A stretch of DNA of 64,000 nt from assembly GCA_022457155.1 (NCBI GenBank), contig JAJGOT010000308.1:167501-231500 (forward strand). Reading direction: 5' to 3'. Both the position numbers and the translations under genes were made by a program. The notes beneath the pieces are model-generated. The model was not told the origin of the DNA, did no database searches, and was given only the letters and a program-made list of their open reading frames with translations. The DNA comes from Cladopsammia gracilis. Its lineage: Eukaryota > Cnidaria > Anthozoa > Scleractinia > Dendrophylliidae. Positions 29,165 to 41,450 of the stretch are shown here, piece after piece (the stretch's first letter is position 1; the number at the start of each line of letters is the position of its first letter).

Positions 29165-29619
29165 ATCAATGATAACATCACATTCCTAGGAAAGCGAAAA
29201 ACTTTTCATTGCAATTTGTGCAGGTGAACCAACACCCTGATTATCTTTATACCACTTCACATAACTTCCCCTAAGCAAATTTGCAAAACTCTACAAAGCG
29301 TGTAAAACACACATATTAAGCTCTCTCCATGAAGAACTTTGTTTCATCTCAATTGCATCCCAGTTTTAGTGTGAAACTGGCTTACCGTTCATGAGGATAA
29401 AGGCAGCGTAACCAACCGCACTAGCGTCGGAATAAACAACCCGAGAAGATAAAACATGTTTCCTCCATATAGGTCTGAAATTCAGTCCAGTTATGCAACT
29501 GCTCGCGCCAAAATTTGAGTACTACAAGCACATCAGAGTCTAAGAATGCGTATCCCAGCCTCTTCTGTATTCAATTAACTGGTGCATAGCTTTAGTCATG
29601 AGCATACAAACACCACCCA

Positions 29620-30128
29620 CAATCATAAAATTGAGATAATTCTTCCCGTAACACGAGCAAAATACTTAGCAGAGACGCTCTTGCAAGACATAATTTCAAC
29701 CACTTCGTCAAAAAATCCTGAAATCTTTTCCAAAAAATATCTAACCAACAAATGCCCTGAATGGGGACCCACTAGACACTTATCCTTATTGGGAACAAAC
29801 CCGGATTTGAAAAGATCCGACCTGACAAGTAATGCGTGCTCTTCGCATTTAGAAAAACCTTGGACCGCGAAAATGCCATCGTCCAAATAATCAACAATGC
29901 TGCTAGCGTTGGAACGCCAAGATTTAACTAACGGTCTCATGACTTTCGAAAACATATATGGGTCCACAGAAAGCCCAAACGGTAAAACCGTAAATTAGAA
30001 ATATTTAATAACCCCTTCGAAAAACTCATGGGTGCGAAACCCAAAAATTGTTGATCAGGTTCAAAAATCTCAATATGACGATAGCCCACTTGTTGCAAAG
30101 CTGCATCTCTATGGAATTCTCTTGACAA
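29620..30128 (-). pseudogene. Ngaro reverse transcriptase remnant
   Basis: GYRHIEIFEPDQQFLGF (from about 30080) is followed, after a frame change near 29950, by PYMFSKVMRPLVKSWRS and the catalytic YLDDG motif (near 29877), then SGFVPNKDKC. These are DIRS/Ngaro RT blocks in correct order. Confidence 0.7.
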
Positions 30129-30129
30129 T

Positions 30130-30366
30130 CATACGCGTGCAATCTCAAGCAAGAGTTTATTTAAAAACTCTTTTAAACGCTGAACTTCATATCAATTGCT
30201 TAATTTATAGATTAATTTTTCTATAGGTCAGATTTTAAGTTTTAATTAGTTTTTAATCTTTTTATCCATTTGTAAACTGTTTAACTTTTTAATACACGAC
30301 CACATCAGCTACGCTGTAATTTTTATCGTGTTTAAATAAATGTTGTTGTTGTTGTTGTTGTTGTTG
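30130..30366 (+). mobile_element. possible retroelement 3' tail ending in (TGT)n
   Basis: An AT-rich segment ends GTTTAAATAAATG then a (TTG)n run (30341-30366), the look of a 3' end with a microsatellite tail. It interrupts Ngaro coding sequence on the opposite strand. The boundaries and family are uncertain. Confidence 0.4.
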
Positions 30367-30789
30367 CCCGATTTAATATCAAACGAGCAAACCCAAGGGC
30401 AAGGCCTGACTAGCAAACACTGAAGAAACGATATAGCATCTTCAACTTAATCTTAAACTTCTTGACAAAAACATTAAAGTGCCCACGATCAAATATAAGC
30501 CTTTTCTTCCCATTACGATTGAACGTAAACTGATAGGGGATTAATAAACACCGGCGACAATGTACACTCCAGGGTCACCCCACGACCGAAGGTATCTTAT
30601 AACCTTTCTTAGTAACACTAAGGACAAATTGCCTAAGCCTACCCTTAACAATGACTGATTCAGAATCTTCTAAATAGTCCTATAACTTCGTTCCAATAAG
30701 TCTCTTTCTTCAACCCCAACCCAGACTAATAATGCAAATGAACAACAAACATTGAAATACTCATCCGTTCCAAGTCTGTTCAGCGCTTC

Positions 30790-31606
30790 ACTACTTATTG
30801 ACGGTAGCGTTGGACGTGCTTGGCAAGGCTCTGTTGCTGTAAAGGCAACTGTAGTTTGGGCAAAATGGCAAGTTTGCCAAATGCCCGAGCTGCCCACCGG
30901 TGAAACATGAAGTTGTCGGAAGGTTGACTGGCTGTCTGTTCCGAAACGACTGTGTCCGAAATGGCTGCTGAGGAAATTGTTTGGGGACGAAAAGACTGCG
31001 AAGCAGAGCGATGTAAAGAACTCCCAGCGGCCAAAGATGGCTCTTGAGGGAATTTACGGCTCTGAACAGTACTGCGATTTTGCTTACGAACACGAAGCTT
31101 GGTAAGCGCCCTTCTTTCAGCAGACCGAAGTTTCTTCTCATCCTCTGAATTGTCAGCTAACTCGTCTGATTCGTATTCTACGACCGCCGTTCAGCCTGTC
31201 GCCGGACTCTTGTCTGCAAACCGTATAACTTTGTTGCGTTTATTCAGCAAAGTTCTAGCGCTCTTCAGCGCCTTATTAACTGCGGCCAAATTGCCCTAGA
31301 GCAGATGACTGGAAGCCGAGTCAAAAAAGTCTATCATACTCGAGTTGAACTGAAATTGTAACTTATTTCCTTTAAACCGAAACCCGCTGGAAGCCTTCGC
31401 TTCAGACTTTAGTTTCTTGATTTCAAATTTTTGTCGCAAGTTCCTTCTGTTCGAGACCCGCTTGAAATCTGTAAAACTTTTGTCGAGCTTCGAATCGAGT
31501 AGACGGGAAACTAAACCCAACGTTTCTTTGCCGGAAAAGGCCACGCTCTTGAGTAGGTTCATCAAGCTTAACGATTGATGGTAAACGATTACTGCCCGTT
31601 TTATCC
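30790..31606 (-). pseudogene. Ngaro gag-like protein, frameshifted
   Basis: Begins MDKTGSNRLPSIVKL near 31606, just inside A1. It continues in another frame with FRFKGNKLQFQFNSS, RNKVIRFADKS and then DELADNSEDEKKLRSAERRA (about 31160-31110). That last acidic-basic motif is typical of Ngaro gag. The downstream Ser/Gln-rich tail runs to about 30795. At least two frame changes are visible. Confidence 0.6.
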
Positions 31607-31608
31607 AT

Positions 31609-31768
31609 AATTTACAGAAACGTAGCGAGAGATGCCGTCGAGTGACCTTGAAAACTGCGAAAACACCTTATATACCTATTAATAACAAATAGTCACGCAC
31701 GCTGTAATACCGACACCTTCGTACAAGCACTAAAACAAGCGTGCATTCCTTAACGTGAGAAAATACAT
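31609..31768 (-). repeat. Ngaro split direct repeat A1
   Basis: 160 bp partner of 27067-27226; marks the 5' end of the element. Confidence 0.85.
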
Positions 31769-32864
31769 ATGTTAACTCGTTGACGTCAGTCCCGGCCAAA
31801 ATTGTTCTTAGAAGACCAATAAGACTCAACTGCTTTAAAAAATTGCAGCTTTCTTAATCGCGCGAACATTTTCAGTTGTGAGTATTGACTAGAAAGTCCT
31901 TCAAATTGAGACACCCAATAAACATAAAAAAGTCAGCGATTTTCGCAGAATATCAGCGTTTGAATGTGCAGAAGAACAAAAATGACCGTTTTTAACGTCA
32001 TAGAAGAAGAACAAAAATTACATTTTTGCCTCCAGTTTTTTTCTAAATCATCGTTGCAAACCCAAAAGTTAACATTCACAGCAAACGTCAGACCTAGTCC
32101 TACCTTAGAAGTGATTTTTTATGCTCTTATTCGTTGCTCGGGGCAAGCTACAGCCTCTCGTTCTAGTGCATCTTAGCCTTGCCTCGATTTTCAACATCAA
32201 GACCGCACTGCATGCTGGGAAATGGCGATAATTTTGGACAGGGTTCGTTCGTTTCCCCACATATTTCATATTTATACTATGTCCACAGCCACTCCCACCT
32301 ACAACCGAAGTTTGGCGCTTGTTGTGTTCTTCAGTGGTCGCAAATCCCAAAATATGCCGTTGTAGGTCAAGAAATTCATCAGTAGTGGAGTCCCAAGGCT
32401 ACTTCGTTTCGGAGCGGCCCTTTTTTCAGTTCTACGAACAACAAGCCAAATTTGCAAACGAAGTACATCACCTTACTCGCTTCTTTGAGAAGGTGGACTC
32501 TTAGCTACTTTCACGCTTAATGATGCTCATCAGGTAGCTACTAAAGATAAAAATGGCTGTAAACGTACCAAAAATCGCATACAAACCATATTTGAGCCGC
32601 TATTATAGCTCAAGTAAGCAAAACCACTACGTCATAATGACGTTTCTAGAAAACTCGAGACTTCAGTTGTTTAGAACAGGAACACTTTCCATGGTAACCC
32701 CAAAAATGGAGTCACGAAATCCTATGGATCGTTTATATGCAGAAACTCACTCAAAAATGTAAAAAGTCACTGACGACAATGACTTAAGGGAGTTGCACTA
32801 GCATTCACTTAGCCCAAAATTTTTTGAATTGCTCTAATCGGTTAGATTTAAAAGCTATGGTGCG
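31769..32864. other. unassigned spacer
   Basis: No convincing coding region, RNA or repeat is recognised. The short frames present lack domain-like composition. Confidence 0.4.
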
Positions 32865-33171
32865 TAGAATATCAATTTTTTTTATTAAGGCGCAAAAGAA
32901 AACTGTCGAAGTTTAGGATGCCGCCGCGTACGCTTGTTGCAAAACATGATATTTGACAACAATCAAACAGTAGTTAAGAACTTTCCAATTGTTTGACTCT
33001 TTTTGCCAACCGTATAAAATAGTATTTTCAGATAAAATCAGTTTTTCATTAAATGTTTCTCGCCACCAGTTAGAAGAAAAAGTCCAAAACGACGAGGATA
33101 CACTGAAAGTAATTAACATGTGTCTTAGAGATTGATTTTCAAGGTTACATAAAGAACAGACTTGCAAGAGT
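32865..33171 (-). pseudogene. LINE ORF2 3' remnant (zf-RVT region)
   Basis: Reads CSLCNLENQSLRHML then FWTFSSNWWRE and YGWQ, the Cys-x2-Cys...His zinc-knuckle tail of L1/Tx1-type ORF2 proteins. It is close to the tail of the LINE at 61217-62332 and is 5'-truncated where the 137-bp satellite begins. Confidence 0.7.
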
Positions 33172-33458
33172 TAGAAATCGCACTGTTTTGCCGATTTGGC
33201 GATGATTTGAGGCCAGTACGCCAATTTCGAGATCTGGTGTGCTCAAAAGTGAGATTTTGCTAAAACTTGCTCTGTACGGCCCCAAACCTGCGTTTCGTAC
33301 ACTTTTCATAGAAATCGCACTGCTTTCTTGATTTGGCGATGATTTGAGGCCAGTACGACGATTTTGAGATTTGGTGTGCTCAAAAGTGAGATTTTGCCAA
33401 AACTTGCTCCGCACGGCCCCAAACGTGCGTTTTGTGCACTTTTCATAGAAATCGCACA
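33172..33458. repeat. ~137-bp satellite array, block 2
   Basis: Two units plus a part unit; 137-bp spacing measured between GAGATCTGG (33229) and GAGATTTGG (33366). Confidence 0.85.
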
Positions 33459-34800
33459 GTATCTGTCTCCATTTACAATTTAGGTTTCAAAATATGCTGC
33501 CATCCAAGAATCACAAAACAATTACAAAAAATGGACAAATTATCCAAATCATCTGAAACTTGGCACAGAAGATCCTAATAACCTGTAAATGTAGCACATC
33601 AAAGCACAAGTCCATACCTTTCTCCATTCAGCATTTAGGTTTCAAAAAATATGTTTTTTCTTAGCCATTTTAAATAATGTCATAATGACCTCACAATGAG
33701 ACATCGACACTGTCAATCTACTAACCTTATGATTTTGTACTATCTGTTAAATTTGAAGTCTAAAGCGGTAATACTTTAGGAGTTATGATGGGGTTGTTTT
33801 AAGACATATCAGTGTCCATACATGAAGCTGGTCATCACAGCAGGGACACCCCATGAGGCGGTGAGTACACGCTCTTTTGTACTCCGCATTTGTACTCTAT
33901 TTAGACCTTTTTAAGATTATGCACGACCAAACCAACAATCAGAACAATGACATAAGGTCCTAATGCTACTCTAGGAAACTTTTTACCCAACCGAAAGTGT
34001 TTGCTTTTGCATAGTCAGCAGTTTATCTTTAGATATTTAACCCTCCCCTCAAGAAATCACTTTATGGCTTTTAGAGACAAAGGACAAGGGTTTATCTATA
34101 CTTTTATGATAGATGTAATTGATACACCAGGAAAGGAACACTTTGTTCTAAGTTTTGCGTGAATTCATCATTGTACTTAGGAGTAATTAATAACTGAATA
34201 ATTAATTAGCTGCAAATTTCAACCGTTAATAACATCGTCAGATGTTGTGTTTATGGCAGTGTTTATATTAATCGAGTTAGATCCCACAGTGATCTAACCT
34301 TGTTGCTAAAATCAAGGAAACAGCTTCTAAAACGTGCGAGTTATTAACAGTTGAATTTTGTCCAATATGGCGGACCCAAAAGTGCGTCAAACATGCAAAC
34401 GAGGCTATACTTTGAACGTTAATATCTCTGAGGGGATTTTATCACACTTCCTCAAATTCGCAGGATATATACAACGTCTTTAATACTATTTGCCAATACA
34501 CTCAGCGTTATTATCAGCTCAACGGTTTGTTTCTAGCCTTGTTTACCAGTTTTTCAAACATGGAAACGAGGCTACAATTTGATCGTTAATACTCTGAGGG
34601 GATTACATCAAACAAATTCAAATTTGCAGGATATATAGCATGACTTTAATACTATCTGCGAATACACTCGGTTTTAATATAGGCTTAACCTTATGCTTTT
34701 AGTTCGAACCTCGAACACATGCGAAAACACCTCAACAGAAGCTAATATAATATAATATATCATATCATATCATGCTTATATGGTGACCAAGCAGCGAAGG
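33459..34800. other. non-coding spacer with an internal ~165-bp duplication
   Basis: Two diverged copies of a segment (GAGGCTATACTTTGAACGTTA near 34402 and GAGGCTACAATTTGATCGTTA near 34568), each followed by CTCTGAGGGGATT and GCAGGATATATA. A repeated TTTAGGTTTCAAAA word occurs near 33479 and 33632. No gene. Confidence 0.5.
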
Positions 34801-34805
34801 ATGTC

Positions 34806-35504
34806 TTGAAGGTAAAAAGACAAAGAGTACTGTACAATAAGGACAAAGACATTAACTGGAACACGTTTCGCTCCGATTATCACCACTGTACAGTTCTTTA
34901 CCAAGCAGCGGATGCTTTGGGCCTTGAAATGCTACAAAGGTGCGCCAAACGGGCCTTGGGGTGCATGTCCTGGATCTCTCAGCACCACCTACAACGAGAG
35001 ATTCATGACCAAGCCTCAAGAGCCCTTGACACTGAGATATTATATGGAATGTACAAGTTAACGCTAGACTGTGCGCCAGAAACGTTTCACTTAAAAGAAG
35101 ATCAAACAGGTGGCGATGTAGATAAGGACATTGAGAGAAACGAGGAAGAGAAGAAGTCCAGGAAAAGAAAAGCCACACCAACAGACAGTGACAGAGACTA
35201 CGAACCTGTAAAGAAAACGAAAAAGAAAACAGCAAGTGCCCTGAAGAGCGATGACGAAGCGCCCGTAATGAAAACGAAAAAGAAAGCAGCAAGTCCCCTG
35301 AAGAGCGACAGCGAGCAGAAAAAAAGAAGCCATCATAAGAAGAGGATGTGTAGGATAACAAGCTGCTTCTTTTACGGCTACAACCTTCAACGTCATATAC
35401 AAATGCACGCCAGGAAGGGCGGCATAGAAGAGGAAAACATTCCCTGTTTGACGTCCATTATGTTACATTCAACAAACCAACTTGGCGTAGTAGTGGAAAG
35501 GTAA
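34806..35504 (+). pseudogene. Lys-rich protein with C2H2-like fingers, probably decayed
   Basis: An open frame of 232 codons with no ATG at its start. It has a helical N-terminal part, then Lys/Glu-rich tandem units (EPVKKTKKKTASALKSDD / APVMKTKKKAASPLKSDS), then a finger-like CRITSCFFYGYNLQRHIQMH. A second degenerate finger-like segment follows in another frame to about 35600. I do not recognise the family; multi-copy transposon-associated origin is suspected from the context. Confidence 0.4.
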
Positions 35505-35710
35505 AGCGTTCAGGCAGAAGGAAAAGGTGGCGCCCGATAAGCGGGTGTGGAACTATCGAAATCTACATGGGCAAACATTTCAGAACGGTGCATAACGTAA
35601 AAGAAAACTGTTGAGTTAAGAAATCTGTTAAAGTCGTCGAGGGTATACACTGACCTGAAATCAGAAATTGACCTGTATGTAAACGAGGGTCACGAGGAGA
35701 GGTCCGAGTA

Positions 35711-36270
35711 GTCAGAGGAAAGCGACGACAACTCAGAGGAAAACGAGGGGACAGACGAGCATCGCCCTCTGTCTTCTCACAGTAGAAGCACGGCAAGAAA
35801 AAACAGAAATGCCAGAAACAGCAGAAACATCGCAGACCATTACAAAAGATAATGAACGTTATGCCGACACAGGTTCTAAATACCAAGAACAGTCTGATGA
35901 AGAATAAGAATCTTCAGAATCTGACAAAAAAACGCATTCCTCAAAAACATGACCACGACCAAGTAAACTGGAACAGTATTACCGTAGTAGTGATTCGAGT
36001 GCTGATGACTTCGTTCCTACGCAGAGTCTTGCAGAAGATGAAAATGTTATACCACCTTCACCAAGAGTGCTGTGAATAGTCAGCGAGTCCAAGCAGCTGA
36101 AAGTGTCAGTGAACCTTCGTTTACAAGCAACTGTAATGGTCTGCGATGTTTCTGCTGTTTCTGATATTTCTGTTTTTTTCCTGCCGTGCTTCTACTGTGA
36201 GAAGACAGAGGGCGATGCTCGTCTGTCCCCTCGTTTTCCTCTGAGTTGTCGTTGCTTTCCTCTGACTTGT
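35711..36270. repeat. large inverted repeat (arms ~133 bp, loop ~290 bp)
   Basis: 35711-35843 matches the reverse complement of about 36133-36270 with few differences; both arms contain the acidic-coding EENEGTDEHRPLSSHSRST segment on opposite strands. It may be an inverted duplication of a gene piece or the ends of an unrecognised foldback element. Confidence 0.75.
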
Positions 36271-36304
36271 CGGATTCTTGGTCCGAGTATATTCCGCGGA
36301 GAAA

Positions 36305-37400
36305 GAAGGAACATGTGGCACTCAAGCTAACAACGGACGCATCATTGTCTCGTTGGGCAGGGGTGGTTCACACAGACTCCGGGGAATTGACATTTGGCGA
36401 TTTTGGGAGGACCTTCTCTCGTTGAATATCAATGTTAAAGAAATGTGGGCTGTGGAAAAGCTCTAGAATCTCTTGCGCCGGAAGTTCGAGATTGCCGCCT
36501 CGATATTCAAGGGGGTGACCAGGCTATTATTTATACCTGGCATGGTAGAGGTTCTCGTTGCAAGGATTTGAAACGCGTAGGAAAGTGTTTTTTCTTTGTT
36601 TATTGTGAGAAAATATTGCTTTATCAATGATCTTTGTCCCTTCAAACATGAATGTGGCGGACTGGTTTCCACGAAAGCTGTCTCGTAACGACGCTATGCT
36701 GTCACCAGGATGCTGGCAGATTGTCTAGACGGAGTTTGGAGGTGGAAATGGTCATTTTCTTCTCCTCTGTCACAGTCTTTACCCAGAGTGCCAAGACTGT
36801 TTGTCCCAGCAGTCGGCTGTCCGTCTCAGTCCTTGAAAGCTCCTGTAGACCTTCCGATCCACGAATTGAAGCTCGAAGGGAAGACTTACTGAGACGAAAA
36901 CAGTCAACTCCATATTGTAGCCAAGAGTCGTCTTTGGGGAGAGAGTTTGGAACATTTTTGCAGAAGTTGTCGCCGCCTCGAGATCTCCACTCAGCTACCC
37001 CGGATGATGTTAACCGTTTTCTAATCTGGAAGGATCATGGGGGTAAAACGAAAGTGCATGTAGACATTGTGTCCTGCCTTTGGGACCAAGAGGCCTTCTT
37101 AGTGCCCTTGGCCGACGCGATTGGTATTTGGGACCGTGGACTCCTTAATTAAAAGGAAACTCAGAGCGATCTTCACCGCGCAAGGGTAAGGTTCGGATAA
37201 CTCAGGTGTTTCCGGCTATGGTAACCCCGCTGCATCGAGAAGGGTGAAGGTTTATCTCACATCGGTAAGGGCAGAACAGCTTCAGGCCAGGGTCTCCCCT
37301 TCACAAGCGGAGCCTTTTTTGCTGAGTGACCTGATCGCGATCTCGGATCTTATCCTGGTGCAGTCGATTGAACGAACCGGGTTTAGTTTCTAAGAAGATC
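36305..37400 (+). pseudogene. DIRS/Ngaro-like RNase H and recombinase remnant
   Basis: The plus strand reads ALKLTTDASLSRWAGVV then GDFWEDLLSLNINVKEMWAVE (an RNase H pattern, 36318-36465), NVADWFPRKLSRNDAMLSPG (36650-36710) and DVNRFLIWKDHGGKTKVH (37006-37060, recombinase N-terminus). Stops and shifts separate the blocks. It is opposite in strand to the Ngaro element at 26681-31768. Confidence 0.6.
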
Positions 37401-37625
37401 TCCGTTTTAGCTCGGAGTCAAGCCTTCTGTAAAGCTATGGTTTTTGCTGGGGACCGAACGGGTGATTTAGGCAGAATGGAGAACCAAGACAGAGTCACGT
37501 GATGACGCCAAGCTAAGCGGACGTGGATCCGAGCTCTCTCCAAATAAGTTTCAAGAAAGTGATCATTAATGGCTTTATAATGACATTGAGACAACTTTTC
37601 TAGTTTATCTATTGCTGACAAGCGA

Positions 37626-38357
37626 ATGTCTGGTCGATTGACAAGGTCGAAAACAAAACAGCGAACCGAAATGCCAGTCACTGAAGCGCCTGACAAGCTA
37701 GATGTTGTACTTGCGAAGATGGACAACTTGCTCGTCGCTAAAGATCAACAAGAGACAAAGCTTAATGCCATCTTACTCAAGTTAGAGAACTTAGAAACAA
37801 GTCAAAGAAAAACTGCCAAAGATGTTAGCGACTTGAAAGACAGCTATAAACTCTTAGAGGACGAACAAACCGAAATTAAAAGTGCTCTAGCAGAAAAAGT
37901 GAGCTTCACAGATATAGATGTTCTTCATAGAAAAATTGAAGATTTGGAGAACAGGTCTAAGAGGAATAATGTGGTCATATGGGGGTTAAAGGAAGACGCT
38001 GAGAAAAACCGAGGCACTGTGGAAGAATTTTTAAAGGAAGAGTTTTTTAGCAAGCACATGGGCCTTCAAAATATAGAAATCATGCGAGCACATCGTACGA
38101 AGATCAACCAACGTGCCGCGACCGCGAATGATCAACAGCCAAGGCCAATTCATGTTTACCTTTTGAAATACCCTGATAAAGGAAGAATTTTGAAGGCTGC
38201 TGCGAACACCCTCAAGGATAATCTTTTCTGCGACAGCCAAGTATTCATCTCGGATGATGTATCAAAATTAGTTCGAAGCGAAAGAGCTAAGTTACGAAAA
38301 GATTATCTGAAGCAAATTAAAGAAAAAGAAGGAGTTGAGTTTGCTTTCATGCCATGA
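37626..38357 (+). CDS. LINE ORF1 protein (L1 ORF1p-like RNA chaperone)
   Basis: 243 aa from ATG 37626. A coiled coil spans about residues 30-110 (heptads ending KIEDLENRSKRNNVVIWG). An RRM-like domain follows (NVVIWGLKED..., about 113-200) and then a C-terminal domain with RPIHVYLLKYPDKGRILKAA. This is the Transposase_22/L1 ORF1p arrangement that trimerises and binds element RNA. The frame is intact, unlike ORF2. Confidence 0.8.
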   Translation: MSGRLTRSKTKQRTEMPVTEAPDKLDVVLAKMDNLLVAKDQQETKLNAILLKLENLETSQRKTAKDVSDLKDSYKLLEDEQTEIKSALAEKVSFTDIDVLHRKIEDLENRSKRNNVVIWGLKEDAEKNRGTVEEFLKEEFFSKHMGLQNIEIMRAHRTKINQRAATANDQQPRPIHVYLLKYPDKGRILKAAANTLKDNLFCDSQVFISDDVSKLVRSERAKLRKDYLKQIKEKEGVEFAFMP

Positions 38358-38814
38358 TCAGTTCCCGCGAAGATATTGTACAAAGAAACTAATTCTACAA
38401 GTCTCAAATCATTTAAAATCAGGCATGAGTAGTCTTTAGGTTGTCACTGTTTTGTTGTCAGGATGAACAGCGTAATTATAATCAATTAAATCGTATGATT
38501 TATAGTTTGTTTACAATTCAGCACATGAAAAACTGCTTGTCGCTTTAGCAGAGTAAAATATATATATATATTTTTCCTATGGAGATCTCGGCGAAAGTGT
38601 GCTGCAAACAGGATGGTAAGTGCGCTTTCGTTTGTTTGTGTACTTCGTGCGTTGTTTTGTGTCTGTGATGTACTTCTTGTTCAAAACTTAAATTATTCGT
38701 TTACTACTTCCACATTTGTTTTGTTATTTTATCCATATTTCGAGCAAATAACACCTATTGATATGATAATACATCCCTTCATTAAAAATCTATGATTCTA
38801 CAGTCAAGCCTGAA

Positions 38815-41031
38815 AGCATCAAACTGCTCTCTTTGAATGTAAGAGGCCTTAGCAACTTTCACAAGCGTAGAGCAATTTTTGCCTGGTGTAGGAAGCAAAA
38901 AGCTGATGTAATTTTTTTACAAGAAACTCATTCTACAGCAGAAAGACAAGATCAGTGGAGAAAAGAGTGGGGCGCTTCTATTTTCTTTTCACACGGGAGC
39001 ACAAATGCTAGAGGTGTCGCAATTCTCATAAGGAATGGTTTGGATATTAATATTCAATTGAGCGAAATAGGTTCCGATGGCAGGTTTATTGTGATAAAAA
39101 GCCGCTATTAACAATGAAATATACACAATTGCGAACATATATGGCCCAAACAAAGACGCTGAAGCTGTTAAATTTTATCGTAATTTATCAAAGTTGTTAA
39201 GAAACAATGAATTTGGTAATAAAGAAAACATAATCATTGGTGGCGACTTCAATTGCCCTCTAGACATCACACTTGATAAAAAAGGCGGTCTACCAATTCC
39301 TCGAAAATATGTAATTAACTCCATAGATGAAATGCAAAATGAATTTAGTCTACATGATATTTGGCGCCTAAAACACCCAACATTGCAAAGCTTTACCTGG
39401 GGGCGTTGTTCACCTTTTGTATTTTGCAGATTAGATTACTGGTTAATATCTGATAAATTACATGATTTGGTAACTAAGGTTGATATCATACCTTCGATTA
39501 AAACAGACCATTCCGCTATATTTCTAGAACTTGAAGAAATTAAATCAAGTGGAAGAGGAATTGGTTACTGGAAACTAAACACTACTTTATTGGCGAATGA
39601 AAATTATAAAAATATGATAACAAACAATTTACCTATCTGGCTTGATGCAGGTAAAGATATACAGGATCCCAGGCTCCTGTGGGATTGGGTCAAGTTTAAT
39701 ATAAGGTCAAACTCCATCATATTCTCGAAACAAATAGCCAACACTCGACGGAAACAAGAGGAGGGATTGAATAAACGATATCAGGAGGCATTTCTAATAT
39801 TTCAAACAAATCCTTGTGATGATACGCGAGTTACAATGGAAAAATGCAAGCAGGATCTTGAAGCACTATATGAGGACAAGGTAGAAGGGATAATACTTCG
39901 CGCAAGAGCCCGATGGCACGAACACGGTGAAAAATATAGCAAATATTTTCTAAATCTTGAGAAACGTAATCATGTAAAGAAGCATGTACGAAAATTACAC
40001 ATTAGCGGCGTAATCTCCACTGACTTTTTTATGATTATGGATTCGCAACGCCAATTTTATATGAACTTATATCGAAGTAAAAATGTTAATTTAGATTGTG
40101 CAGAATCCTTAATGTTCTTTGATAATCCAAATTTACCCAACATTTCATATGAATCAAGAATATTATGTGAAGGTAGAATAACTGCGGAAGAGTGCCAGAA
40201 TGTTCTTAAAACTTTTCCAACTGGAAAAACGCCAGGAAATGACGGGATACCCATTGAATTTTATAGCACCTTTTGGCCGTTACTCAGTGATATTTTGATT
40301 GCTTCTTTTAACGAAGCTTTTATGAAGAAGGAAATGTCCCCATCTCAGAGACAAGCAGTGATTACTCTGATTGAGAAACAGGATAAGGACAGGACTTACT
40401 TAGAAAATTGGAGGCCAATTTCCTTGACTAATGTTGATGCCAAAATTGCGTCGAAAGTTATAGCGACCCGTATTGTTAAAGTTTTACCGGAAATTATTCA
40501 TAGTAATCAAACTGGGTATGTTTCAGGTCGTTATATAGGGGAAGCTGCAAGATCGATTTTAGACATAATGGACTACACGAAATCCTATGATATTCCTGGA
40601 ATGTTACTTTTTATAGATTTCGAAAAAGCCTTTGACAGTCTGGAGTGGAATTTCATGTTTAAATGTTTAGAAGTCTTTGGATTTGGACCCAGTCTTACAA
40701 GATGGATAGAAACCTTTTACAGTAAAATAAATAGTTGTATTATTAACAATGGAACACTTTCAGCGAGTTTTGAAGTAAATCGAGGAGTAAGGCAAGGTGA
40801 CCCCCTCTCCCCCTATTTATTCATTATTGCCTTGGAGCTATTAGCAGTTGCTATTCGCTCATGCTCAGAAATAAAAGGAATCAAAATAGCTTCCAAAGAA
40901 TTTAAAATGATTCAATATGCCGATGACCTAACAGCTTTTATATCAGATATTAGATCTGCTCAACACCTTTTTAAGTTACTTGATCAATTTGAAAAATGTT
41001 CTGGCTTAAAGGTGAATTATACAAAAACCGA
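38815..41031 (+). pseudogene. LINE ORF2, endonuclease and RT, 5' portion
   Basis: The APE-type endonuclease begins SIKLLSLNVRGL (38815) and has FLQETH, GGDFNCP (39240) and the TDHSAIF histidine (about 39505). A frame change occurs near 39108. The reverse transcriptase has GNDGIPIEFY, FIDFEKAFD (40612), RQGDPLSPYLF (40792) and catalytic YADD (40915-40926). The frame ends artificially where Polinton copy 2 begins at 41032, in the KTE step after the RT core. Assignment to the L1/Tx1 group follows from domain order and ORF1 type. Confidence 0.85.
41026..41031. repeat. 6-bp target site duplication, left of Polinton copy 2
   Basis: AACCGA, repeated at 58847-58852. The duplicated bases are LINE coding sequence. 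Confidence 0.95.
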
Positions 41032-41418
41032 AGTAGATAATAATCGCTGGTTCTGGTGCAATCCTCGGCCACGTTAATTTTAACGTAAAAATCATTGATT
41101 TTTCTCTTCAATCCAGCACAACATTCTCAACTTCCTTCCCCTCATTTCTCACGTAACATCATCCCCAAAAGTCCACACGTTTCACTTCTAACTTTTTCCC
41201 ATGATTTCCTACACAACTTCCAGTCTCTCACATCCCCTCAATCCTCCACGTTTCACATCCCCTCAATTCTCCACAAACATTTCCAACGTTTCACTTCTCC
41301 ATTGTTCCCTTCAATTCCCCACAATTTCACCAATCAACATGTTTCACCAATTGCAACATGTTTTTCATCAATTCAAGGTGGCCTCGGATCCCACCAGAAC
41401 CCGCGATTATTATCTACT
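41032..41418 (+). repeat. left terminal inverted repeat, Polinton copy 2
   Basis: 387 bp. The inverted sub-terminal copy of the end lies at 41378-41418. It is 15 bp shorter than in copy 1, mainly by loss of ACACATTCGAATTAT-like sequence. Confidence 0.9.
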
Positions 41419-41450
41419 ATTAGGGTGAAAAATTCTCTCCTGGAAAGAAA

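Larger units (their letters stand above)
26681..31768 (-). mobile_element. Ngaro-like (DIRS) tyrosine-recombinase retrotransposon
   Basis: Read on the minus strand, the layout is A1 (31768-31609), gag, RT, RNase H, recombinase, B1 (27338-27227), A2 (27226-27067), B2 (26792-26681). A1/A2 (160 bp) and B1/B2 (112 bp) are each identical or nearly so by eye, and B1 abuts A2. This split-direct-repeat order is diagnostic of Ngaro elements. The ORFs carry frameshifts, and a plus-strand insertion (30130-30366) lies between gag and RT, so this copy is not functional. Confidence 0.85.
37430..41031 (+). mobile_element. L1-like LINE A, 5' part, interrupted by Polinton copy 2
   Basis: Contains ORF1, an inter-ORF spacer with an (AT)n run near 38561 and most of ORF2. 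The element continues at 58853 after the 17.8-kb Polinton and one target-duplication copy. The 5' boundary is approximate. Confidence 0.85.

Noticed and set aside
36652..37152. Single 166-aa plus-strand gene
   Set aside because: It mixes out-of-frame sequence with a recombinase-like segment at its end; better explained as a decayed DIRS/Ngaro polyprotein.
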